From Actinobacteria bacterium UBA3012 (GTDB taxonomy: Bacteria; Actinomycetota; Actinomycetes; Nanopelagicales; Nanopelagicaceae), in NCBI GenBank assembly GCA_002346305.1, contig DDZI01000040.1:9673-16018 (forward strand): a stretch of 6,346 bases of DNA. Reading direction: 5' to 3'. The notes beneath the pieces are model-generated. The model saw only the letters and a program-made list of their open reading frames with translations. It was not told the DNA's origin and ran no database searches. Position 1 is the first letter of the stretch. The number at the start of each line of letters is the position of its first letter. This document shows, in pieces, positions 1-4,816 of the stretch. The translations under genes were made by a program, and so were the position numbers.

Positions 1-9
1 AACGGAGAA

Positions 10-24
10 CTTGCAAATTGCAAG
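10..24. promoter_or_regulatory. near-perfect palindrome upstream of whiB7-like gene
   Basis: CTTGCAA and TTGCAAG are inverted around a single A, about 35 bases before the preferred start of the WhiB7-like gene. It could be a protein-binding half-site pair, or in RNA a small hairpin (5-bp stem, 5-nt loop) in the leader. whiB7 genes of other actinobacteria are controlled through long leaders with an upstream ORF and attenuation, but most of any such leader would lie left of the window. No U-tract follows, so it is not a terminator. Function is unproven. Confidence 0.3.
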
Positions 25-47
25 AGCCGCGCAAGACCAGATGAGGG

Positions 48-55
48 AAGGTGAG
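48..55 (+). promoter_or_regulatory. ribosome binding site deciding the whiB7-like start
   Basis: AAGGTGAG contains AGGTGA, a strong match to the 16S anti-Shine-Dalgarno sequence, with 5 bases to the ATG at 60. It is too close to serve the in-frame GTG at 51. This favours ATG 60. A second possible site, AAAGG at 107-111, lies before an in-frame GTG at 117. Confidence 0.55.
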
Positions 56-59
56 AGCA

Positions 60-395
60 ATGACGGTTTTATTTCACGAACTGTTAGTTCCAGGATGGGC
101 AGAGACAAAGGTAGGTGTGTACGAATTAACACGTAATGAGAATTCAGGGCACAAGAAGGATGAGGGTTTTTCACTTCCATGTCACGGAGTCGATCCTGAG
201 CTCTTCTTCGCCGAATCGCAAGAGATGTTAGCGACCGCCAAGGATCTTTGCACTGCTTGTCCGATGCGTGCACGTTGTCTTGAAGGAGCTTTGTCACGTC
301 AAGAACCTTGGGGGGTTTGGGGTGGCGAGATATTTGAAGATGGACGGATAGTTGCTGCGAAGCGTTCACCGGGACGTCCACGTACTGCGGCATAA
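60..395 (+). CDS. whiB7: WhiB7-like Fe-S cluster transcriptional regulator
   Basis: A Wbl-family protein of 111 residues from the ATG at 60. Four cysteines (C41, C64, C67, C73) give the C-x22-C-x2-C-x5-C pattern that holds a [4Fe-4S] cluster. They are followed by EPWGVWGGE (82-90), the glycine/tryptophan turn that contacts the sigma-A region 4 in this family, and a basic tail with GRPR (105-108), the core of the AT-hook that distinguishes WhiB7. Known WhiB7 proteins activate intrinsic antibiotic-resistance genes. The gene converges on an ABC1 kinase gene, as whiB7 and Rv3197 do in mycobacteria. The tail here (SPGRPRTAA) is less basic than the mycobacterial RGRPRK form. Start choice: ATG 60 has a good ribosome site and begins MTVL, resembling other WhiB7 N-termini. 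GTG 117 would give exactly 92 residues, the length I recall for the M. tuberculosis protein, so it remains possible. Confidence 0.93.
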   Translation: MTVLFHELLVPGWAETKVGVYELTRNENSGHKKDEGFSLPCHGVDPELFFAESQEMLATAKDLCTACPMRARCLEGALSRQEPWGVWGGEIFEDGRIVAAKRSPGRPRTAA

Positions 396-397
396 AT

Positions 398-483
398 TTT
401 CAGCGCACTTGTTACCACAATTGATTTGAAGGGATCAGTTAAAAGATCAAATAGGTCGGAGTGGGAAAACAAGTGCGCTGAAA
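398..483. repeat. 16-bp perfect inverted repeat between convergent genes (possible bidirectional terminator)
   Basis: TTTCAGCGCACTTGTT at 398-413 is the exact reverse complement of 468-483. Inside, 415-418 can pair with 461-464 and 421-425 with 446-450, so the whole 86-base element can fold into a long interrupted rod. It starts two bases after the whiB7-like stop and ends 47 bases before the kinase stop, so it could end transcripts from both sides. Neither side has a real U-tract (only AUUUAU on the minus strand), and the central 54 bases are longer than in a usual terminator. A small structured RNA or a MITE-like remnant are alternatives. Confidence 0.6.
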
Positions 484-513
484 GCAGTATCAACGAAAAA
501 CCAATTTAAATAA

Positions 514-540
514 TTACTTGCCTGGCTAATTTACTTGCCT
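514..540 (-). repeat. 10-bp direct repeat across the kinase stop codon
   Basis: TTACTTGCCT occurs at 514-523 and 531-540, 17 bases apart. Read on the minus strand this is AGGCAAGTAA, which carries the last two sense codons of the kinase and its stop, copied again just downstream. It is probably a small local duplication without function. Confidence 0.4.
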
Positions 541-1880
541 TGCGAAGGTGCAATCTCCGGAAACCAAGAAAGTGCTTCATCCCGGAAATTGCCTTCTGCG
601 CCTAGTTGGCAGAAAATTCCAGTAGTCCCGAGAGTTACTCGGTGAATTAACACATATTCTGGTGGAAGATTTAAGTGGAAACCAATTTTTGCAGTCGGAT
701 TTCTTGGATCACCAACACGAGAGCTCTGATCTCGTAACCACTCCCGTGAATATTTAAAGGTCTCTGTTCTTAGTGGTTCTACAAGTGGCAATAAATAATC
801 TAAAACTAAGTTTGCGTCTGCATCAACGTCAGCAAGAATAAATCCATCTTTTTTAAAGCCTTCGTATAACCCAATTGCGTCATCATCTAAGGCATGTTTA
901 AGTAAGTTTTTTAAGGGCTCCGGAAAACCATTAGGCAATCTGTTGCATGCACCAAAATCTAATACTCCAAGTCGACCATCTTCTAACAATCTAAAATTTC
1001 CAGGATGTGGATCTGCGTGAAGTAATCCAACTCGAGTTGGAGAAGTGAAATGAAAGCGGGCGAGCTTTAGACCGGCATTATTTCTTTGCTCACGAGTTCC
1101 CTTGGCAATTATTCGAGATAGTGGAATTCCCTCTAACCATTCGCTAACTAGAACTTTGTCCGACGCCATAACAACTTTTGGAATAGCTATATCTGGATCG
1201 CCCTCAAATTCAACGGCATATGCACGCTGAGCCTTTGCCTCATACTGATAATCAACCTCTTCAATAATTCGAGCACGTAACTCCTCGAGTAACGGCCCCA
1301 TCTCCAGCCCCGGCATAAATAATTGAAATATTTTTGCAAAACGCTGAATTTGATTTAAATCTGAAATAAGAGCTTCAGCCGCACCGGGGTATTGCACCTT
1401 AACGGCAACAACTCTTCCGTCTTTCCAAACACCTTTATGAACTTGCCCAATAGATGCCGAAGCAACGGGTTTATCTGTGAACGATGAAAAGTGATCACGC
1501 CAATCTTCACCTAATTCTTTCGCAAGTACTTGATGAACAACTCGAGCCGGTAGCGGTGGTGCAGATTCTTGTAATTTAGTTAATGTCTCACGATACGGAG
1601 CGGCTATCTCTTCTGGGAGAGCAGCTTCAAAAACTGAAAGCGCTTGACCAAATTTCATCGCGCCACCTTTTAGTTCACCCAATACTTGAAAAACCTGACG
1701 TGCTGTTTTTTCTTGAATTTCAGATGAAACTAGAGAATTTGATTGGCCGATTAATTGTTTACCTAGACCAACGGCACTTCGTCCAGCAAGAGATAGTGGC
1801 AATGAAGCTAATCTGGCACTGCGAATTTTTGTGCTGGTCTGTAATGAATCTTTCTTTAAATTCTTTTCATCACTGGACAT
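531..1880 (-). CDS. ABC1/UbiB-family atypical protein kinase-like ATPase
   Basis: A complete ABC1 (AarF/UbiB/ADCK) protein of 449 residues from ATG 1880. Motifs in order, numbered from that start: KFGQ (about 76-79, the family's inhibitory KxGQ motif), the nucleotide loop ASIGQVHKG (about 142-150, where typical kinases have a glycine-rich loop), VAVK with the ATP-binding lysine (about 161), EVDYQYEA (the ExD motif, about 208), HADPHPGN catalytic loop (about 288-295) and DFG (about 308-310). The C-terminal PPEYVLIHRVTLG segment is typical of the actinobacterial group containing Rv3197. UbiB proteins have ATPase activity and support quinone biology, but the substrate of this group is unknown; Rv3197 has been linked to macrolide tolerance within the WhiB7 regulon (from memory). 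A TTG at 1907 would add nine residues without a visible ribosome site. No ribosome site precedes ATG 1880 either, so the mRNA may be nearly leaderless. It lies convergent to the whiB7-like gene. Confidence 0.93.
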   Translation of the reverse strand: MSSDEKNLKKDSLQTSTKIRSARLASLPLSLAGRSAVGLGKQLIGQSNSLVSSEIQEKTARQVFQVLGELKGGAMKFGQALSVFEAALPEEIAAPYRETLTKLQESAPPLPARVVHQVLAKELGEDWRDHFSSFTDKPVASASIGQVHKGVWKDGRVVAVKVQYPGAAEALISDLNQIQRFAKIFQLFMPGLEMGPLLEELRARIIEEVDYQYEAKAQRAYAVEFEGDPDIAIPKVVMASDKVLVSEWLEGIPLSRIIAKGTREQRNNAGLKLARFHFTSPTRVGLLHADPHPGNFRLLEDGRLGVLDFGACNRLPNGFPEPLKNLLKHALDDDAIGLYEGFKKDGFILADVDADANLVLDYLLPLVEPLRTETFKYSREWLRDQSSRVGDPRNPTAKIGFHLNLPPEYVLIHRVTLGTTGIFCQLGAEGNFRDEALSWFPEIAPSQGK

Positions 1881-1894
1881 TTGGCTAATTGTGC

Positions 1895-1923
1895 TAGATA
1901 CCCACAATCATCGCCAATTGAAA
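1895..1923 (-). promoter_or_regulatory. candidate promoter of the ABC1 kinase gene
   Basis: On the minus strand TTTCAA (1923-1918) and TATCTA (1900-1895) are separated by 17 bases, giving a predicted start about 8 bases before ATG 1880. That would explain the missing ribosome site by a very short leader. The -35 match is weak, so the call is tentative. Confidence 0.27.
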
Positions 1924-1942
1924 GTTATCTGTGCTTTGCCCA

Positions 1943-1989
1943 GCAGGTGGAGTGGAATTCTAGATAAATATGATTTCTCCCTCACCTGC
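1943..1989. repeat. GCAGGTG inverted repeat in the ThiF-like/kinase gap
   Basis: GCAGGTG (1943-1949) is inverted at 1983-1989 (CACCTGC), with partly pairing flanks (AGGGAGAA against TTCCACTC on the minus strand). A longer inverted match, GCAGGTGGAG at 1943-1952 against CTCCACCTGC at 2074-2083, reaches into the end of the ThiF-like gene. It may help end that gene's transcript, but no U-tract follows. The rest of the 160-base gap holds only the candidate kinase promoter. Confidence 0.3.
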
Positions 1990-2039
1990 AAATTTTTACA
2001 CACCTACATTCGATTATTCTCGGATTCCGATTGGCAGAA

Positions 2040-3242
2040 TTATTGCCAAGAACATCCACAAAGTGGGTGCCTGCTCCACCTGCGGATTATCGGGTGCATC
2101 AATTCAGAAGCTGAGTAAGTAATGGTTTTCCCCCGCAACTGAAATTGGGATGATCTTTCATCGATGCCTTGGATGGCTGGACCCATCGAATTGAATCGAT
2201 CTAGGTGAGCAAGTTGATCTAATTGTGCAAGCGCAAAAATCGCTCCAACACTGGCTCCAAGCATTGCTAAAGGAGAAGAGAGTTCTCGCCTACGATCGAG
2301 AAAATGAGCAAGGCTGACGCTATTCCAATTTGGATCTCGGTCCAGACAGTGCAGATCAATACATCGCGGACAGGCATCTTTCCCTGGATTCACAAAAGGA
2401 CCAAAAGTTAAGTTATCTCTATCTAGTCCATCAATTAGGAAAAACGGAGTGCCGCCTCGCATCCACTCTGCAAGTAATTCTGGATCTGGCGGAGACGTTG
2501 AAATGATCAAAGTTGATTTTTTAATTTGGTTTAAATGATTAACATTGCTCACATTACTTAAATTGTTTACATTTTTGCTTTGGGTATTCTCGCGAGATTG
2601 ATCAATCAATACTTCGTTCCTGGCACGACCAACATCGGAAAGTCGTAAGTAGCCTCCAACAATATCTGCAATTGTGATTTTTCTATTGTCATCACTAATT
2701 ACAGCACCAACACCACTTGCTAAGAGGATGCCCGATAATGCAAAACCAACGCGATTTAACTTAGAGATATAGATCGTTGCATTTATGCGTTTTTCCATAC
2801 TTTCTTGTCGACCTATGGGGCTTAATTGTTGGTACCAATCGATGAGTTGCATCTCGGGCAGAAGCTTTTGGTTAGAAATTTTTTCAAATGTCACCAGAGA
2901 TGAACAATTTAAGGTTGAGATTAATTCAATTAAATCTGACGTTAAAATTCCTATTGAGGTCGCTATCGAATTTATAGATTTACTTCCATCACATAAAGCC
3001 AGAGCCGCACGCGCACCAGGCAGATCGATAATTAATGCATCATCAAAAGTTCCCACAAATAATCCGTCAGCTCTAGGGGAAACCAGCACTCCAACTTTTA
3101 AACGTGGGAAATCAGCGCCGGAAATTCTCTCTGTCGAACTTTTAGTTGGAATGCCACAACTTGATGGGCTCTCATCCATCTTGCAATCTGTCTCGTGATC
3201 TGTCTTGTGATCTGTCTTGTGATTTATTTCGTCATTAAACAT
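2040..3242 (-). CDS. RRE/ThiF-like 'TOMM precursor leader peptide-binding' protein
   Basis: About 400 residues from ATG 3242. Numbering below is from an in-frame ATG at 3275. Residues about 56-130 (FPRLKVGVLVSPRADG to SLVTF, with IIDLPGARAALALCDG) resemble the winged-helix leader-recognition element of cyclodehydratase partners. Residues about 164-220 keep the spacing of an E1/ThiF Rossmann unit (RVGFALSGILLASGVGAVISDD then GGYLRLSDVGRAR), but the glycine-rich ATP motif is degenerate. Cysteines C302/C305 (CPRC) and C406/C408 (CGC) form a probable zinc site. Such proteins normally present a leader peptide to a YcaO cyclodehydratase; none is visible here. I believe it is the orthologue of Rv3196 by position. 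An Asn-rich linker (about 234-250) and a repeated acidic/His N-terminus are unusual. Start is uncertain: ATG 3275 would place the hairpin 3244-3273 inside the gene. Neither start has a good ribosome site. Confidence 0.8.
   Translation of the reverse strand: MFNDEINHKTDHKTDHETDCKMDESPSSCGIPTKSSTERISGADFPRLKVGVLVSPRADGLFVGTFDDALIIDLPGARAALALCDGSKSINSIATSIGILTSDLIELISTLNCSSLVTFEKISNQKLLPEMQLIDWYQQLSPIGRQESMEKRINATIYISKLNRVGFALSGILLASGVGAVISDDNRKITIADIVGGYLRLSDVGRARNEVLIDQSRENTQSKNVNNLSNVSNVNHLNQIKKSTLIISTSPPDPELLAEWMRGGTPFFLIDGLDRDNLTFGPFVNPGKDACPRCIDLHCLDRDPNWNSVSLAHFLDRRRELSSPLAMLGASVGAIFALAQLDQLAHLDRFNSMGPAIQGIDERSSQFQLRGKTITYSASELMHPIIRRWSRHPLCGCSWQ
3174..3233 (-). repeat. 12-bp in-frame tandem repeat in the ThiF-like N-terminus
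   Basis: Five 12-base units: two identical (ATCTGTCTTGTG at 3198-3209 and 3210-3221), one with a single change (3186-3197), and degenerate ends (3174-3185 and 3222-3233). On the minus strand they encode HKTD, HKTD, HETD and CKMD in series. The 12-base unit preserves frame, so copy-number change would lengthen or shorten a His/Asp-rich tail without disrupting the protein. Confidence 0.8.
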
Positions 3243-3243
3243 A

Positions 3244-3273
3244 GAAGGAGCCTGACATTTGCCAGGCTCCTTC
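3244..3273 (-). terminator. strong hairpin, probable terminator of the DUF5679 gene
   Basis: GAAGGAGCCTG (3244-3254) pairs perfectly with CAGGCTCCTTC (3263-3273) around an 8-base loop. It lies 114 bases after the DUF5679 stop on the minus strand and just before the preferred ThiF-like ATG. The following minus-strand bases are TATGTTTAAT, a weak U-tract. On the plus strand ATACTTTTT follows, but no plus gene needs it. Termination between the small gene and the ThiF-like gene is the simplest reading; a leader switch for the ThiF-like gene is an alternative. Confidence 0.58.
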
Positions 3274-3387
3274 ATACTTTTTGCTCACAAACCAACTTTG
3301 GAGTAAATCTTTGTCACATCTGATGTGCCTAGAGATTCGCCCTGCGTGGTTATGAAATTTAAATCTCCTGCATCCTGCTTGGAGGGC

Positions 3388-3549
3388 TTACGCCTTACCC
3401 AAGATACGACACATGGTGGTGTTGCATGTTGGGCACTTGCCCTTTGCCATGCGACGGCCCGATTCTGAAACATTTACATCACCAGTGAAGTTGCGCTTTG
3501 CTTTGCACTTAACGCAATATGCCTCGCCGGTATAAGTCTCTACTGCCAT
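3388..3549 (-). CDS. small zinc-ribbon protein, DUF5679 type
   Basis: A 53-residue protein from ATG 3549, chosen because AGGAGGA lies 4 bases upstream; a longer reading to 3618 would ignore that site. It has two knuckles, CVKC (C12/C15) and CPTC (C39/C42), and between and after them the conserved-looking GRRMAKGKCP and RILGKA. These match my memory of the actinobacterial DUF5679 family, whose function is unknown. The fold suggests one structural zinc and possible nucleic-acid or protein contact. It is basic (many Lys/Arg), cytosolic, and monocistronic: a 181-base gap separates it from the M48-type gene upstream and a strong hairpin follows. It may also be important in all growth conditions given the good ribosome site, but that is inference. 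Confidence 0.9.
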   Translation of the reverse strand: MAVETYTGEAYCVKCKAKRNFTGDVNVSESGRRMAKGKCPTCNTTMCRILGKA

Positions 3550-3553
3550 GGGA

Positions 3554-3560
3554 TCCTCCT
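3554..3560 (-). promoter_or_regulatory. strong ribosome binding site of the DUF5679 gene
   Basis: AGGAGGA on the minus strand, 4 bases before ATG 3549, is the best Shine-Dalgarno match in the window and fixes the start at residue MAVETY rather than any upstream codon. Confidence 0.8.
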
Positions 3561-3730
3561 GAAAGTTGGAACAAGGTGAAACAACTAAAGAGCACGGTAC
3601 CGCCTGACCCACGCTCAAACCCCAGTATTTACCCTTTGCGACCTGCTTTTTTGGGAAATCTTCGGCTCAAAGTAGCCACTGGCGCACTCAAGCTTGGGCA
3701 AATATCCGTTTTGTCGGTTTCCCCACTCTT

Positions 3731-4432
3731 TTAGGCGGAGAGTTCGCCCAAGGTGAGCAATTCCAGCTGCCCCTCTCCTTTAGTACTTCCTCTTGTAGGT
3801 GCCCGCGGCCGTGGTGGCTCAATAGCGGAGTCAAGGCCCGACTCATTGCTTAGCTGGATTTGACTCTGGGTTTGCTTTACGAGGGGCTCAACGGATTGCC
3901 TCTGACCATCCTCAAGATCTTCATCTAGACGAATTTGGCGGCCTTCCAGATAACCTTCGGCCCGCTCAAGTTGCGGGTAGACAGAAAGCAAAGCCTTGAA
4001 ATCAGCACCATGACCGGCGACGATCAAGTGAACCAATTCATGGAGCAAGATGTAATCGAGTGCGTAACGCGGTGCATCATCCAGTCGATTTGATAATCGA
4101 ATTGCACGATCTTCTATTGTGCAAGAACCCCAGATGCGTTCCATACGTGAACTCCATTCAACAGTTAATGGAGTTGCTTTATTACCAAGATAAAGCGTAT
4201 TTAACTCAAGCGCACGTGACATTAATTCAGTTGAAGTTAATCGCAAATCATCTTTGCCTAATTTGGAAACCATTTCAGCAACAACTCGTTCTTCTTCGCG
4301 TTTACTCATACGTGCAGGAATTGCAACAATAATTGTGTCGCCTTTGCGGTATGCCTCAATTGTTTTGCGCCGCTTAGTACTTCTGCGTACTTCAACTAAG
4401 AACGCGCGCTCCAAAATTGCCCCTTTTCTCAC
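3731..4432 (-). CDS. YgjP-like / M48-type minigluzincin metallopeptidase
   Basis: A 233-residue protein from GTG 4432. The N-terminal part has the family signature VEVRRSTKRRKTIEAYRKGD (about 13-32), then SRMERIWGSC (about 95-104; the RxWGSC element), and HELVH (131-135) with a third histidine at 141, giving a zinc site with catalytic E132. Cytosolic proteases of this type (YgjP, WSS1/SprT-like) act on proteins; the substrate here is unknown. A tail of about 70 residues after the catalytic domain is rich in Gln, Pro and charged residues and looks disordered. The gene starts directly after the TAG of a small upstream ORF in the same frame, which suggests translational coupling. A TTG at 4414, preceded by AAAAGGGG five bases upstream, is an alternative start that would keep the conserved region. 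No signal peptide is seen. Confidence 0.88.
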   Translation of the reverse strand: MRKGAILERAFLVEVRRSTKRRKTIEAYRKGDTIIVAIPARMSKREEERVVAEMVSKLGKDDLRLTSTELMSRALELNTLYLGNKATPLTVEWSSRMERIWGSCTIEDRAIRLSNRLDDAPRYALDYILLHELVHLIVAGHGADFKALLSVYPQLERAEGYLEGRQIRLDEDLEDGQRQSVEPLVKQTQSQIQLSNESGLDSAIEPPRPRAPTRGSTKGEGQLELLTLGELSA

Positions 4433-4597
4433 CTAATGCTCGACAGTTTTACCAACCATACCGGCGAACTTTTCCACCGGATGTGGGTAAGTAGCAATGG
4501 CCTCCAGGTGTCGCCCTGCTGGGGTATCGATGCAGGTCAAAGGAGAATTTTGGGCAGCCAAAAATGCGGTTTCCACAGGTAGATCAAAACTATGCAC
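4433..4597 (-). CDS. small unrecognised ORF (54 aa) abutting the M48-type gene
   Basis: From GTG 4597 to TAG 4433-4435 the minus strand reads 54 residues beginning MHSFDLPVETAF and ending AGMVGKTVEH. The composition looks protein-like and the codons resemble those of neighbouring genes. It shares the frame of the M48-type gene and its stop touches that gene's GTG (TAG then GTG), a layout typical of coupled genes. The frame is open upstream to about 4639, but only the GTG is a usual start. There is no ribosome site, and I do not recognise the family. It could be a coupled leader ORF, an N-terminal part separated by a nonsense change, or chance. A 48-codon plus-strand frame over the same DNA (4436-4582) is less convincing. 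Confidence 0.42.
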   Translation of the reverse strand: MHSFDLPVETAFLAAQNSPLTCIDTPAGRHLEAIATYPHPVEKFAGMVGKTVEH

Positions 4598-4621
4598 AGA
4601 TATTGGGGGAGTTACGCACAG
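4569..4621 (-). repeat. three phased CTGTG motifs, weakly DnaA-box-like
   Basis: On the minus strand CTGTGCGTA, CTGTGCATA and CTGTGGAAA begin at 4621, 4599 and 4578, spaced 22 and 21 bases (about two helical turns). Read on the plus strand they are TTACGCACA, CTATGCACA and GTTTCCACA; the first two differ from TTATNCACA by one base each. A further near match (TTACCCACA) is on the minus strand at 4490-4482. They sit at the 5' end of the small ORF beside an AT-rich tract. A regulator- or DnaA-binding site is possible; the motifs are short enough for chance. Confidence 0.27.
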
Positions 4622-4670
4622 GGGTAAAAAATCAGAAATTTACTAGCAGATTATTTCTTAAATTTCTATC

Positions 4671-4699
4671 TTGCATCTTTTTTAATTGAGCCGTACTTT
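4671..4699 (+). promoter_or_regulatory. candidate promoter of the plus-strand small RNA
   Basis: TTGCAT (4671-4676) and TACTTT (4694-4699) are separated by 17 bases in an AT-rich stretch (about 4622-4690). The predicted start is near 4706, the base before the first paired residue of the RNA. The -35 box matches only its TTG and the -10 fits TAnnnT, so the support comes mainly from how exactly the start meets the RNA stem. Confidence 0.4.
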
Positions 4700-4705
4700 C
4701 ACGCT

Positions 4706-4790
4706 ACGAAGTCCTCGGATAACCGGTTATCTATCTGCAAGGGGAAGGCAGATAAGTAAACGTGCGCCCCGGGGGCTTCGCTTTTTATTT
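4706..4790 (+). ncRNA. candidate structured small RNA, about 85 nt
   Basis: Bases 4707-4718 pair with 4769-4780 over 12 positions with no mismatch; two of the pairs are G.U on the plus strand (4712-4775, 4715-4772) and would be C.A mismatches in a minus-strand RNA, which points to plus-strand transcription. The stem encloses a 14-base palindrome (4718-4731; hairpin GATAA/TTATC with CCGG loop) and a second hairpin TATCTGC/GCAGATA (4732-4738, 4748-4754) with the purine loop AAGGGGAAG, then an unpaired stretch 4755-4768. The stem ends one base before TTTTTATTT. A promoter-like pair places the start at about 4706. It lacks tRNA features (no T-arm, no acceptor layout). Neighbouring protein genes are both on the other strand, so this would be an independent transcript. 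I do not recognise the family; the G-rich loop could pair with C-rich or ribosome-site complements. Confidence 0.5.
4769..4790 (+). terminator. intrinsic terminator of the small RNA
   Basis: The 3' arm of the 12-bp stem (4769-4780) is followed by C and TTTTTATTT, with more T-rich sequence to 4813. A short competing hairpin (4766-4769 with 4773-4776) uses the same G-run, so two mutually exclusive folds are possible. On the minus strand no U-tract follows the stem, so it does not serve the metalloprotease-family gene that ends at 4817. Confidence 0.55.
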
Positions 4791-4816
4791 GTTATTTTAT
4801 TTGTTGATTGTTTGAA

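Noticed and set aside
299..493. 64-residue minus-strand frame over the end of the whiB7-like gene
   Set aside because: It is antisense to the clear WhiB7 motifs and runs through the inverted repeat.
3285..3473. 62-residue minus-strand frame downstream of and overlapping the DUF5679 gene
   Set aside because: Its first half is a shifted reading of the DUF5679 gene, and the second half has no start codon or ribosome site of its own.
3546..3602. NcoI, BamHI and KpnI sites around the strong ribosome site, suggesting vector sequence
   Set aside because: The sites are flanked by a natural DUF5679 gene and a natural intergenic region in conserved order; six-base sites occur by chance.
4436..4582. 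48-codon plus-strand frame from ATG 4436
   Set aside because: No ribosome site, and the opposite-strand frame has better composition and abuts the M48-type gene.
4690..4790. Possible tRNA or 6C-type RNA in the gap
   Set aside because: No T-arm, anticodon arm or acceptor arrangement is visible. The hairpin loops on the plus strand are G-rich rather than C-rich, so neither family fits.
4433..4816. Chromosomal replication origin
   Set aside because: The DnaA-like motifs are imperfect and few, and neither dnaA nor dnaN is near. Kept only as a low-confidence motif array.
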